Assembly: GCA_002451795.1 (NCBI GenBank)
Contig: DKDJ01000001.1
Coordinates: 1-64,000 of the forward strand
DNA: 64,000 nt
DNA from: Bacteroidales bacterium UBA6851
Lineage (GTDB): Bacteria > Bacteroidota > Bacteroidia > Bacteroidales > UBA932
Direction of reading: 5' to 3'
Shown: positions 8,407 through 17,119 of the stretch, piece after piece
Position numbering within the stretch: the first letter of the stretch is position 1
How the letters are laid out: every line of letters starts with the position of its first letter
The notes under the pieces: model-generated
Told to the model about the DNA's origin: nothing
What the model saw: the letters and a program-made list of their open reading frames with translations, nothing else
Databases searched by the model: none
Translations under genes and position numbers: made by a program

Positions 8407-8694
8407 TTATTTTTTCCTTTTAGGATTGTCAGGGAACCATCCCTTTTCGACTCTCTTCTGCTGTTCAAAAATCTCCAGGATACTCCAAAAGCATGAGAAT
8501 GCAAACACCCCAAGAATAGTTGACCATATATAGTGGTCAGTAAAAAGAGAAGCTACAGTAGCGCACAATCCGACAATAAGAAACGCCCACCAGCAGCCAA
8601 CACCGAAGTAGTATTCAGCCTTAATTACAATCGGATGAAACATCCCTATCATAAGGAACGCAACAACACCTATTATCAATCCGGTAAAATTCAT
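8407..8694 (-). CDS. DUF4491 membrane protein
   Basis: 95 aa beginning MNFTGLIIGVVAFLMIG, with three hydrophobic helices and the family end FEQQKRVEKGWFPDNPKRKK. This matches DUF4491, a small inner-membrane protein of Bacteroidota and Firmicutes with no known role. The start at 8694 is chosen because family members begin with MNFxGL and because a promoter (TTG-20-TATTTTTG) lies at 8745-8715. Full length for the family. Confidence 0.85.
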   Translation of the reverse strand: MNFTGLIIGVVAFLMIGMFHPIVIKAEYYFGVGCWWAFLIVGLCATVASLFTDHYIWSTILGVFAFSCFWSILEIFEQQKRVEKGWFPDNPKRKK

Positions 8695-8714
8695 GTTCTT
8701 TCTTAAATCGGCGG

Positions 8715-8745
8715 CAAAAATAGTTGAAATCTCCATTTATCACAA
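8715..8745 (-). promoter_or_regulatory. Promoter for DUF4491 gene
   Basis: Reverse strand TTG (8745-8743), 20 bp, TATTTTTG (8722-8715). Predicted start about 17 nt before ATG 8694. Confidence 0.6.
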
Positions 8746-8787
8746 GCGAATCTGATTTTTCCACTGAAAAATACCAAACTTTGGTGA

Positions 8788-8818
8788 TTGATTCTCTCCG
8801 CCCGCGGAAGTACCTTTG
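8788..8818 (+). promoter_or_regulatory. Promoter for the porin/imelysin operon
   Basis: TTG (8788-8790), 20 bp, TACCTTTG (8811-8818). Leader of about 57 nt before ATG 8879. No obvious Fur-like palindrome noticed in the leader. Confidence 0.6.
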
Positions 8819-8878
8819 CAGCACAATTTAAAAGACGTGATTAAGCACACAATCTGTGTGCAAAAATTGAAAAGGAAC

Positions 8879-10153
8879 ATGAAGCAGAAGGTTATTCTAT
8901 CGGCCGTTTTTCTAATGCTCGGCCTATCGTTGTCTGCACAGAGGCTCACTATCGGAGGTTATGGTGAGGCCATGTACACAAGAAATTTCTATAGCGACGC
9001 ATGGCAGCGGTACATTACTCCAGAGAAATATACTGACGACAAAAGCCACGGGCGATTTGATCTCCCTCATTTCGTCATCAACCTCGGATACGACTTTGGC
9101 AAGGGTTGGAGTCTCGGTACGGAAATAGAGTTCGAACACGGAGGCACAGAGAGTGCCGTTGAACTTGAAGCTGACGAAACCGGGGAATATGAGAGCGAAA
9201 TCGAAAGAGGAGGAGAGGTTGCACTGGAGCAGGCATGGATTCAGAAAGTGATTCATCCAGCGTTCAATGTTCGGGCTGGAATGATTATCGTTCCTGTGGG
9301 ACTCACAAATGGACATCATCTTCCTAACGAGTTCTTTACCAGCTACAGGCAGGAAGGCGAAAACACTATTTTTCCATGTACTTGGCACGAGGTTGGACTG
9401 GAGCTTTGGGGCGAGTTCGGGAAGGACAAGGCTTGGAAATATGAACTTCTTTTTCTCCCGGGACTTGACTCGGATCGTTTCAGCACCCAGAATTTCATCC
9501 AGGGAGGAGCCGGTTCCCCTTATGAGTTCAAGATAGCGAACTCGTACGCTGGAGCATTCCGTCTCGACAACCGCTCAATCCATGGACTTCGTCTTGGGCT
9601 AAGTGGCTATATCGGAGGCAGTTTCAGCAACTCTCTGACAAAGAACAAAAAATACGAAGGCTGCCGCGGGGAGGTTCTCATCGGATCGGTTGACTTCGAT
9701 TATAAGGGGCACGGCATCCTGGCAAGAGGAGTCTTCGACTATGCCCACCTGAACAACTCAGTTGAAATCACTGCCTTCAACAAGAACAACATGTCAGCTG
9801 CGTCACCATCTCACAGAAATTCAGTAGGTTCAGATGCAATTGTCGGAAGTTTTGAAATCGGGTATGATTTTCTTCATTCGTTCAAGAAAGTCGAAGACAA
9901 ATGCTATGTTTTCGCACACTACGAATACTATGATTCCATGTTTAAAGTTGCAGAAGGCATCTCGGACTATCCGTGGGTTGGAAAACATCGTATCGCCGTT
10001 GGACTTAACTGGTATCCGATAGATGAAATCATTATAAAGGCAGAATACTCTCAGAGATTCTATGAAAAGCCGTTCAACAACGAGCCTTCCATCACTCTTG
10101 GAATAGCATTCGCCGGCTGGTTTGAAAATATTTACAATAAAAATCATAAATAA
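8879..10153 (+). CDS. Outer-membrane porin of iron/haem locus
   Basis: 424 aa. Start ATG 8879 gives a signal peptide (MKQKVILSAVFLMLGLSLSA-Q); the longer frame starts at a TTG overlapping the promoter and is rejected. The mature protein begins RLTIGGYGEAMYTR and is barrel-like, with the Bacteroidota O/P-type porin segment RAGMIIVPVGLTNGHH...FPCTWHEVGLELWGEFG. It is 3 bp ahead of an imelysin gene and first in an operon with a di-haem oxidoreductase and CcsBA, which suggests uptake of iron or a related substrate across the outer membrane. Porin family is fairly sure; the substrate is inferred from neighbours. Confidence 0.7.
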   Translation: MKQKVILSAVFLMLGLSLSAQRLTIGGYGEAMYTRNFYSDAWQRYITPEKYTDDKSHGRFDLPHFVINLGYDFGKGWSLGTEIEFEHGGTESAVELEADETGEYESEIERGGEVALEQAWIQKVIHPAFNVRAGMIIVPVGLTNGHHLPNEFFTSYRQEGENTIFPCTWHEVGLELWGEFGKDKAWKYELLFLPGLDSDRFSTQNFIQGGAGSPYEFKIANSYAGAFRLDNRSIHGLRLGLSGYIGGSFSNSLTKNKKYEGCRGEVLIGSVDFDYKGHGILARGVFDYAHLNNSVEITAFNKNNMSAASPSHRNSVGSDAIVGSFEIGYDFLHSFKKVEDKCYVFAHYEYYDSMFKVAEGISDYPWVGKHRIAVGLNWYPIDEIIIKAEYSQRFYEKPFNNEPSITLGIAFAGWFENIYNKNHK

Positions 10154-10156
10154 AAG

Positions 10157-11278
10157 ATGAAAACATTAAAGAAAATGGCTGCCGCATTCGCAGTCGCACT
10201 CGCTGTGATGTCATGCGAGAAAACAGAACTTGGCTCCAGTTCCGCAAAGGAGGAACAGCTCCAAAGAGCAAACGAGCAGTTTGTAGATGCTGTTGTTGTA
10301 CCAACCTACAGGTCTCTTGCAGATGAGTGTCTTAAGCTTCAGGCAACCCTCGAATCCCTTACAGAGACGACAACCGATGCCCTTGTAGATCAGGCATGCA
10401 AGCAGTGGAGAAATGCACGTCAGTATTGGGAGTGGAGCGAGGCTTTCTTGTTCGGTGCAGCATCAAAGTATTCCATTGACCCTCATATTGATACATGGCC
10501 TCTTGATCGTGCCGCTCTTGAAGGTGTCCTCAACAATCAAACCATGATGGACGACATCGAGAACTATGTAGGGAATTTCAACAATGGACTTCTTGGTTTC
10601 CATGGTCTTGAGTTTATAATCTTCCGCGATGGAAAAAACAGACATGCTTCAGACATTACTAAAAACGAAGCTCGTTATGCCGCAGCCGTAGCAGCAGACT
10701 TGACGTTGAGTGCTTGCCGTCTTGAGGCTGCATGGGCGGGGATTGACAATGTATCAGAAGAGAAGCAGAGCATTCTCGAAGAGGCAGAGATGGAGCCGGA
10801 AGACAATTTCGGAGAGCAGATGAGACTTTGCGGACAGGCAGGTAGCGTCTGGAAGTCAGTTACTGCCGGCAGTGAGCAAATTATTGAAGGATGCAAGGAC
10901 ATCGTTGACGAGGTCGGCAACTCAAAAATCGGCAAGCCTTACACTGGAGAGGATAAGAACTACATAGAGTCTCCTTATTCCGAGAATTCAATCACCGATT
11001 TCTATGACAACATCGTCAGCATCCGCAACGCCTATTTCGGCAAGTTTGGCGCCACATCAGCCGAGACGAATTCCGTCAGTGCCTACATTACAAGCGTTGA
11101 CAAGGATACTGACGCAAGGCTCATTGCAGCAATTGAGAACTGCTTGAATGCTATTGATGCCATGCCTCGTCCTTTTGTAAATAAATATACGGATCCAAAG
11201 GTTAAGGAGGCCATCGACGCCTGCGATGATCTCAATAACGCACTCGAAGCGGCTCGCAAGGTACTTATTGAGCAGTAA
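10157..11278 (+). CDS. Imelysin-family lipoprotein (peptidase M75-like)
   Basis: 373 aa lipoprotein, lipobox AVMSC with Cys20. It carries the imelysin GxHxxE motif at G147-F-H149-G-L-E152, in GLLGFHGLEFIIF, and the helical body with two repeats typical of the family (IrpA/EfeO relatives). Despite the peptidase name these proteins are linked to iron uptake; known members bind metal through the GxHxxE site. Second gene of the porin, imelysin, di-haem, CcsBA operon. 29 bp precede the next gene. Confidence 0.9.
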   Translation: MKTLKKMAAAFAVALAVMSCEKTELGSSSAKEEQLQRANEQFVDAVVVPTYRSLADECLKLQATLESLTETTTDALVDQACKQWRNARQYWEWSEAFLFGAASKYSIDPHIDTWPLDRAALEGVLNNQTMMDDIENYVGNFNNGLLGFHGLEFIIFRDGKNRHASDITKNEARYAAAVAADLTLSACRLEAAWAGIDNVSEEKQSILEEAEMEPEDNFGEQMRLCGQAGSVWKSVTAGSEQIIEGCKDIVDEVGNSKIGKPYTGEDKNYIESPYSENSITDFYDNIVSIRNAYFGKFGATSAETNSVSAYITSVDKDTDARLIAAIENCLNAIDAMPRPFVNKYTDPKVKEAIDACDDLNNALEAARKVLIEQ

Positions 11279-11307
11279 TCCAATTAGACAGAAAATCATT
11301 AACTAAA

Positions 11308-12891
11308 ATGAAAAGGGTACTTTATGTAGCTGCACTTGCATTCTGTGTGATTGCATGCAACAAAAATGAATCAGGTTCCGAAACACCGGGACCTGATAAA
11401 CTCAGCGATGAATGGTATGCCGGAGGAAAGCTTGGAACAGCTTTCAATTCAAGTGCCTCCGCTTACGAACAGCCTACACCCGTTGTTGAGAATAATGGAA
11501 TGATTCAGGCTTTCAAGAATGGCGAGCAGCTTTTCGAGAGGGACTACAATCAGAATAAGGAAGGTGCATTCAAGGGGCTTGGGCCACTTATGGTACGTAG
11601 AGGATGTCTATACTGCCATCCAAACTACGGACATGGTCGTCGCCAGAACGACTACCGCGCTGATAATGTAGGCAACGGCTATCTTCTCGTCATAACTGAT
11701 GAGACTGACACCTACTTGAGTTCCCTTACCGGTATGCCTCAGACTCTCGCCGTGGAGCCGTTCAAAGCTCCGATTGACGAGTCCAAGATTGTCATCAACT
11801 GGGTAGAATATAAAGATGAATGGGGCAATACTTTCCCGGATGGTGAGGCCTACACGCTTGTATACCCAGAAGTAAGTATTCCGGAAGATGCATACTATGT
11901 TCCGCTTGAGGTAACAAAAAACGGCAAGACCACAACGGTTGATCACAACAATGTGCGTGTCCGTCTCGAGTCCACAATCGGAATATATGGCACAGGACTC
12001 CTTGACGCCATTGATGATGACGACCTCAAGGCGCAGTATTCACAGGAAGAGAAGGATGGTTATTTCCAGCTCAACCCTTCAATTTTTGCAAATGGAGAAT
12101 GGGTTAAGCTATATGGCAACACTTCCCACCCTCTCCGTTTCACCTATGCACTCTCTCGCGGACCTCTTCAAGACGCAGCTGGCGCGAACGCCATTTGGAA
12201 CATCACAAACGTAACCAGAAGCACAAAGCCTTCGCACTATATGACGGCGACTTACGCCAAGGTGGCATCTAAGGACAAGGACGTTCAAGACAAGTTTTAT
12301 TCCTATTTTCCTGAGCGCAAGACAGATGCTGGAGTAGAACAGGACATCTATGATTATCTAATGGGCAAAAACATTGAGCCAGAGATGTCCGATAGCGACT
12401 ATGCCGACTTTATGGTATGGCACCGCGGACTTGCCGTTCCTGCTGCCCGTGATCTTGACGATGAAAAAGTCAAGAGAGGCAAGCAACTCTTCACAGAGAT
12501 AGGATGTGCCTACTGTCACCGCCCAAGTTGGACGACTGGCGAGGATAACTTCACCGACCCGACAGGCTTTTTCAAGGACGGAGACGACCGCCTGCCTCGC
12601 TACCCACACCAGACTATCTGGCCTTACACCGATATGGTACAGCACCGTCTTAATATGAAAAATGACATCCGCACCGGCTGGTGCCGTACAACTCCTCTCT
12701 GGGGACGCGGGCTCAGCACTCTTATCAACGGTGGAGAGGACCGCCTTCACGACTGCCGTGCCAATACTGTCATTGAGGCCATCATGTGGCATGGTGATCC
12801 TCAGAGCGATGCGCGTTGGTCCGTCGAGAAGTTCCGTAAACTCTCTAAAGACGACCGCGATGCCATTGTGAAATTTATCGATTCCATTTAA
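11308..12891 (+). CDS. Di-haem c-type oxidoreductase lipoprotein (DUF1111/DHOR)
   Basis: 527 aa, lipobox VIACN with Cys17. Two CxxCH haem-attachment motifs: C100-LY-C103-H104 in the N-terminal third and C400-AY-C403-H404 in the C-terminal third, as in the thiol/di-haem oxidoreductase family DUF1111, related to cytochrome c peroxidases. It would sit at the membrane surface in the periplasm and transfer electrons, perhaps to reduce or oxidise iron handled by the imelysin. The next gene overlaps its stop by one base (TAATG) and encodes the machinery to attach the haems, supporting one functional unit. Confidence 0.88.
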   Translation: MKRVLYVAALAFCVIACNKNESGSETPGPDKLSDEWYAGGKLGTAFNSSASAYEQPTPVVENNGMIQAFKNGEQLFERDYNQNKEGAFKGLGPLMVRRGCLYCHPNYGHGRRQNDYRADNVGNGYLLVITDETDTYLSSLTGMPQTLAVEPFKAPIDESKIVINWVEYKDEWGNTFPDGEAYTLVYPEVSIPEDAYYVPLEVTKNGKTTTVDHNNVRVRLESTIGIYGTGLLDAIDDDDLKAQYSQEEKDGYFQLNPSIFANGEWVKLYGNTSHPLRFTYALSRGPLQDAAGANAIWNITNVTRSTKPSHYMTATYAKVASKDKDVQDKFYSYFPERKTDAGVEQDIYDYLMGKNIEPEMSDSDYADFMVWHRGLAVPAARDLDDEKVKRGKQLFTEIGCAYCHRPSWTTGEDNFTDPTGFFKDGDDRLPRYPHQTIWPYTDMVQHRLNMKNDIRTGWCRTTPLWGRGLSTLINGGEDRLHDCRANTVIEAIMWHGDPQSDARWSVEKFRKLSKDDRDAIVKFIDSI

Positions 12892-14813
12892 TGACGGGAC
12901 TAAGAAAATTATATGACAGACCAGCAGCATTGGCGATGCATATCGCCTTGCTGCTGATTGTCTTTGGCGCGATTGTGACATCCCTCTCCGCAAGGAAAGG
13001 GATGCTTCACGTTCGTAAAGGGGACATCGAAACCTCGTATTCCGAAAACATAAAAGGCACGCTTCCACTACCATTCTCACTGCGTCTGGACGATTTTACA
13101 GTAACGTATTATCCAGGGACGGACACCCCCTCAGACTATAGGTCTATGGTGTCGATAATGGTCGATGGACAATGTGTAAAATCGGCTCAAATCAGCATGA
13201 ATCATATCCTCTCATACAAAGGATATCGTTTTTACCAGACGACCTACGATAGCGACACCCTCGGTTCAACTTTCACCGTTGCGCACGACCCATTGGGAAT
13301 AGGCCTTGTTTATGCCGGATATGCACTGTTCCTGATAGCATTTATTGCTTTCTTCTTTACAGACAGAAAACTACGTGCTGTTGCCAGGAAGGTCGGTGGC
13401 GTAGCCACAGCTATCATGCTATTTACCGTCGGTTCTGAATTTACGGCATCCGCAGCTGGAAATAAGGCGCCCAAGACACTTTCAAAAGAAACAGCAGCGC
13501 AGTTCGGAGACCTATATGTATTCTACCACGAACGAGTATGTCCTCTTCAGACGGTAGCTAAAGACTTCCGCGTAAAACTCTATGGCAATTCAGATGTCTA
13601 TGGGTTTACAGACGAGCAAGTTTTGACAGGATGGATATTCTACGGCTCTTCGTGGCGCGATATCCCGCAGAAGCACAGGAAGAATGCCAATGATGCCCAA
13701 GACAGGCAGCAGACCATAAACGCCCTTTTCACAGGAGAGTTTCTTAAACTCTATCCGCTCCCTGATTCGCTTGGCAGGGTCACTTGGTATGCACAGAACG
13801 ACAAACTTCCGGACGAGTTGTCGGATGACGAGTGGCTATTCATACGAAAAAGCATGAATTATATAGGAGAACTTGTTATTTCTGGTGACGAAGCAGGACT
13901 CAGCACAGCCCTTGAGAAGTTGAAGAAATTTCAGCAGAAACAAGCTGCAGATGCCTTGCCATCAACACTGCGTATAGGCGCAGAGAGGCTTTACAACAGT
14001 TTCCCTCCCCTATTTCCAGTGGCCGGACTATTCCTGATCTCAGGACTTATATTACTCGGATGGTTCGTCAGATGTCTAGCCTGTCATCTGAGTATAGGCA
14101 TCCGTACCAGACTAGCAGCAGTCGTGCTTGAGGCTGTCCAGTTCGCTTTTCTTTCTTTTATGCTCGTACTAATCTGGATTGTTGGCGGGCATATTCCACT
14201 GTCAAACGGAGCAGAGACTATGATGACGATAGCCTGGACCGTGTTGCTCGCCGGACTTGTCTTTGGCGGACGGTTCTCCTTGATGCAGCCTTTCGCGCTT
14301 ATAGTATCATCCCTCGCCATGCTTGTAGCCGCAATGGGACAGGCAAATCCAGCGGTGACCCTACTCGTTCCAGTACTACAGTCGCCTCTATTGAGTATCC
14401 ATGTCTCTCTCATGATGCTTTCATACTCGATTCTTGCGGTAATCATGATAAATAGCGCAACTGGACTATGCGTCGGATTAATCGAGCACCATGACGGACA
14501 AGTTTCTTCCCGCCTTGCAGACATCTCCATGTTCCTCCTATATTTCGGCGTGTTTTTCCTCGCTTCAGGCATTATCACAGGCTCAGTCTGGGCCAATGTA
14601 TCGTGGGGTTGCTACTGGAATTGGGATCCAAAAGAGACATGGGCACTAATCACCCTTCTGATATATGCAGTAGCCGTTCACCGCAGTGACATTCCCATAT
14701 TACGCAAGCCAACGGTGTACCATATTTTCATGCTTCTCGCATTTATTTCGGTACTATTCACCTATTTCGGTGTAAACTTCCTCCTCGGAGGCATGCACAG
14801 TTATGCCGGCTGA
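12891..14813 (+). CDS. ccsBA: Cytochrome c biogenesis protein CcsBA (ResB-CcsA fusion)
   Basis: 640 aa inner-membrane protein. The N-terminal third is ResB/CcsB-like (helices plus a periplasmic domain with SFRLDDFTVTYYPGT-like features); the C-terminal half is CcsA with a tryptophan-rich haem-handling motif WGCYWNWDPKETW near residue 575 and six or more helices. System II cytochrome c assembly: exports haem and ligates it to CxxCH apoproteins. Shorter than many CcsBA fusions (800-1000 aa), as usual in Bacteroidota. Start ATG overlaps the stop of the di-haem gene, so translation is coupled and the client is most likely that protein. Confidence 0.88.
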   Translation: MTGLRKLYDRPAALAMHIALLLIVFGAIVTSLSARKGMLHVRKGDIETSYSENIKGTLPLPFSLRLDDFTVTYYPGTDTPSDYRSMVSIMVDGQCVKSAQISMNHILSYKGYRFYQTTYDSDTLGSTFTVAHDPLGIGLVYAGYALFLIAFIAFFFTDRKLRAVARKVGGVATAIMLFTVGSEFTASAAGNKAPKTLSKETAAQFGDLYVFYHERVCPLQTVAKDFRVKLYGNSDVYGFTDEQVLTGWIFYGSSWRDIPQKHRKNANDAQDRQQTINALFTGEFLKLYPLPDSLGRVTWYAQNDKLPDELSDDEWLFIRKSMNYIGELVISGDEAGLSTALEKLKKFQQKQAADALPSTLRIGAERLYNSFPPLFPVAGLFLISGLILLGWFVRCLACHLSIGIRTRLAAVVLEAVQFAFLSFMLVLIWIVGGHIPLSNGAETMMTIAWTVLLAGLVFGGRFSLMQPFALIVSSLAMLVAAMGQANPAVTLLVPVLQSPLLSIHVSLMMLSYSILAVIMINSATGLCVGLIEHHDGQVSSRLADISMFLLYFGVFFLASGIITGSVWANVSWGCYWNWDPKETWALITLLIYAVAVHRSDIPILRKPTVYHIFMLLAFISVLFTYFGVNFLLGGMHSYAG

Positions 14814-14878
14814 CCCGAAGCCTCTCGCGTACCCCATGTATAAAAGATACCCAATATAAGCGGACAGAACACAAAAAT

Positions 14879-14915
14879 GGGGTGACTACCAGTCATTCGA
14901 CTTTCTAGTCACCCC
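14879..14915. terminator. Bidirectional terminator
   Basis: GGGGTGACTA / TAGTCACCCC, 10-bp perfect stem with 17-nt loop, followed by TTTATAA on the plus strand and ATTTTTG on the reverse strand. Lies between the convergent ccsBA and the sigma-factor operon. Confidence 0.85.
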
Positions 14916-14934
14916 TTTATAACTTACTCTTTAT

Positions 14935-15420
14935 CTACTTCGTCACGACCTCTACAACAGTTACGTCTTTCTTTCCTGAAAGCTTGATAGCTTCTTTGCT
15001 ACCTGGCTTGTTGACCGTCATAGATGCAATAGATTCCGGCTTAATTTTATTCAAAGCCTCCTTGTCACATTTCTTGCCATCTACAATAAAGATAGTTGTC
15101 GTAGACAGAACTGTCACATTAGCATTTTTAGAACCTTTGTTATTCGCACCTCTGCTTTCTACTGATGTGGCAGCTTTGATATCCTTTATCTTCTGCCCGT
15201 CAGTCCGGATTAAATGGATTCTTACTGCACCTCCTGCCTCGTTGCTCTGAGCGACAGTCACCTTATAGTCACTTACAGTCTTGCCCACTAATTGACTGCC
15301 GTCGAACTTCTCTACATTTTCACCATTGACTATATACCTGTCAAGAGTGTCAGCCTGCACCATTACTGAAGATGCATTAAGCCCCAATGCGCATACTGCG
15401 CTCAAAAATAATGTTAACAT
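14935..15420 (-). CDS. Secreted protein with TonB-plug-like repeat, in sigma-factor operon
   Basis: 161 aa with signal peptide (MLTLFLSAVCALGLNASS). The last 55 residues, TIFIVDGKKCDKEAL...IKPESIASMTV...VVEVVTK, resemble the VDGxx...I.P..IESITVLK motif of TonB receptor plug domains, and the N-terminal half has a weaker copy (YIVNGENVEKF...). The protein is far too short to be a receptor. It is third in a row with an ECF sigma factor and its membrane partner, so it may be the regulated or sensing component at the periplasmic side. Function inferred only. Confidence 0.5.
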   Translation of the reverse strand: MLTLFLSAVCALGLNASSVMVQADTLDRYIVNGENVEKFDGSQLVGKTVSDYKVTVAQSNEAGGAVRIHLIRTDGQKIKDIKAATSVESRGANNKGSKNANVTVLSTTTIFIVDGKKCDKEALNKIKPESIASMTVNKPGSKEAIKLSGKKDVTVVEVVTK

Positions 15421-15448
15421 AATTATTAGTATTTAATTTGATTAGTTC

Positions 15449-15841
15449 CTATTTCATCGCTGTAATTGAGATCACATCTGCAGTGCCAGGATCGCGACTC
15501 ATCACATAAGAGCACTCACTTCCGTCAATCATCAATGCAGTCAGAATCACCATATTGCCTTTGGGAGTAGCTGTAATGGACTTGACCTCGTCGGTATTAA
15601 GGCTCATTATCTGTTGAATCCCATCGGCAATCTCAATTCCATTGAATTCGCACCTGCCACCACGGAAGTTCAATGTCAAGATTAAAGCCAACGAAACAGC
15701 CGCCACCATTAATGCCCCCCAAGTTATCTGCCTGCGCCGACGCAATCCTGATTTTCTCACGAGTCTGTCAAACTCAGCCACGGACTTATCAGAAAGATAA
15801 GTCTCCTCAAGTTCCTCCAATGTCCTATTGTCTTGCTTCAT
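15449..15841 (-). CDS. Single-pass membrane protein, probable anti-sigma factor
   Basis: 130 aa: cytoplasmic N-terminus of about 40 residues (TLEELEETYLSDKSVAEFDRL, then RRRRQ), one membrane helix (ITWGALMVAAVSLALILTL) and a periplasmic C-terminal domain of about 70 residues. This topology with a position 2 bp after the ECF sigma gene points to an anti-sigma factor. It is not a classical FecR: the periplasmic part is short. ATG at 15841 is preferred; a GTG at 15847 in frame would overlap the sigma stop by 4 bp (GTGA). Confidence 0.6.
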   Translation of the reverse strand: MKQDNRTLEELEETYLSDKSVAEFDRLVRKSGLRRRRQITWGALMVAAVSLALILTLNFRGGRCEFNGIEIADGIQQIMSLNTDEVKSITATPKGNMVILTALMIDGSECSYVMSRDPGTADVISITAMK

Positions 15842-15843
15842 AT

Positions 15844-16341
15844 TCACTGATTCTTTATAAGTTCCTTCATCTTGTGCCTTGCCTTCGAGAGCAGGGCTTT
15901 TATCACTGATTTGTTCTTCCCTGTATTTGCAGACATCTCGTCCAGCGACCAGCCAGTCTCCTCGCGCAGCCTCGTATATTCTCTCTCGGAAGGTGTCAGA
16001 CTGTCATATAGTTCGTGCTTCAGCCTTATCGTGTCCTGCATTTGCACTTTACCATCAGCTGAAGTGCCTCCAGGGAAATCATCATTCTCAATAGACTCCG
16101 TCTCTATGTGCCGCCTCCGATAATGCGAGATGCAGATGTTTTTAGTTATCTTGACAAGAAGCGCTTCAGCATTTATCACATGATAACCTTTCTGGGAGAG
16201 ATTCCAAAAAGCGAGCAACGCTTCTTGAACCACATCGTCCTCATCGATAGCCAGGTCAGAGACTTGACTAAAGCGCCTCGCAAGCAACTTCAGAGTATCG
16301 CAGTTTTTTTGTGCTATATGTTCAAATTCCTGCTCTGTCAT
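15844..16341 (-). CDS. ECF-family RNA polymerase sigma factor
   Basis: 165 aa from ATG 16341 (MTEQEFEHIAQ); the longer frame uses a GTG at 16374. Region 2 is seen as DVVQEALLAFWNL...INAEALLVKITKNICISHYRRR, region 4 as LTPSEREYTRLREETGWSLDEMSANTGKNKSVIKALLSKAR, a normal helix-turn-helix. It directs RNA polymerase to an unknown regulon and is probably held inactive by the downstream membrane protein. Such three-gene sets often autoregulate, but I found no TANNTTTG box upstream, consistent with an alternative promoter. Confidence 0.85.
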   Translation of the reverse strand: MTEQEFEHIAQKNCDTLKLLARRFSQVSDLAIDEDDVVQEALLAFWNLSQKGYHVINAEALLVKITKNICISHYRRRHIETESIENDDFPGGTSADGKVQMQDTIRLKHELYDSLTPSEREYTRLREETGWSLDEMSANTGKNKSVIKALLSKARHKMKELIKNQ

Positions 16342-16456
16342 AATCTTTGATAGAGGTTTCTCTTGCCCCTTCACCTATAAGTCGCAAAAACTGAGTAAAA
16401 GTTAATAATATCGCACAAAATTTCACAAAAAAGTTCTGGATATCAGGACTAGATAC

Positions 16457-16464
16457 TATTTTTG
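16457..16464 (+). promoter_or_regulatory. Promoter -7 element
   Basis: TATTTTTG followed by C; leader about 60 nt to ATG 16526. No good TTG at the proper distance. Confidence 0.45.
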
Positions 16465-16525
16465 CATAGGAAGCGCTCCGTATGAGTGCGCGACTCCCCT
16501 ACCTAACACCCAAAAGAAGAGTCAA

Positions 16526-17119
16526 ATGATAGAGAAGATAGTAGCTATTATTCTAATGATCGTCTTCTATGCAGCGTATCTCGGCAAGAAATACACTCAG
16601 AGACGGCAAGGCATAACGACAAACCAGATCGGAAAAGGTGAGTCCAAGCCACAAAACGTTCTCAGAACAGAGGCTGTTATGGGTATAGCGACGGTGGCCG
16701 TCATACCAGTAGAGGTCGCGAGTATCATCATTTTCCCGAGACTCACGATGATACCAGTTCTACAAAATTGCCTCCCCATGCAATGGATGGGACTCACTAT
16801 CGCTGCCATAGGAGTCGCCTTCTTTATCATAGCTATGCTCACAATGGCTGATAGTTGGAGAGCCGGGATACCAGAAAACGACAAAACGGCATTTGTCCAA
16901 AAAGGAATTTACAGCATCAGCCGAAATCCAGCATTCGTGGGATTTGACCTATTGTATCTTGGACTATTGGTAGCATTTCCAAACATCGTACACTTCATAT
17001 TTGCGCTATTTCCTATGGTGATGCTTCATCTACAGATAAAGCATGAAGAAGTCTTCTGCTTGCAGACCTTTGGCCCCGAATATGAAAGCTATACTAAAAG
17101 AGTCAGGAGATATTTATAA
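16526..17119 (+). CDS. Isoprenylcysteine carboxyl methyltransferase-like membrane protein
   Basis: 197 aa with about five hydrophobic helices. The C-terminal part has the ICMT/PEMT-family signature: GIYSISRNPAFVGFDLLYLG, HLQIKHEEVFCLQTFG, EYESYTKRVRRYL. Members methylate small or lipid substrates using SAM inside the membrane. Bacteria lack prenylated CaaX proteins, so the true substrate is unknown. Its 3' end overlaps the convergent ogt gene by 6 bp. Single-gene unit with its own promoter element. Confidence 0.75.
   Translation: MIEKIVAIILMIVFYAAYLGKKYTQRRQGITTNQIGKGESKPQNVLRTEAVMGIATVAVIPVEVASIIIFPRLTMIPVLQNCLPMQWMGLTIAAIGVAFFIIAMLTMADSWRAGIPENDKTAFVQKGIYSISRNPAFVGFDLLYLGLLVAFPNIVHFIFALFPMVMLHLQIKHEEVFCLQTFGPEYESYTKRVRRYL

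Noticed and set aside
8816..8878. TTG start extending the porin by 21 residues
   Set aside because: The TTG lies in the promoter -7 box; the ATG at 8879 starts a proper signal peptide.
12358..13080. 240-codon reverse-strand frame across the di-haem and ccsBA genes
   Set aside because: Crosses two certain genes on the opposite strand and resembles no family.
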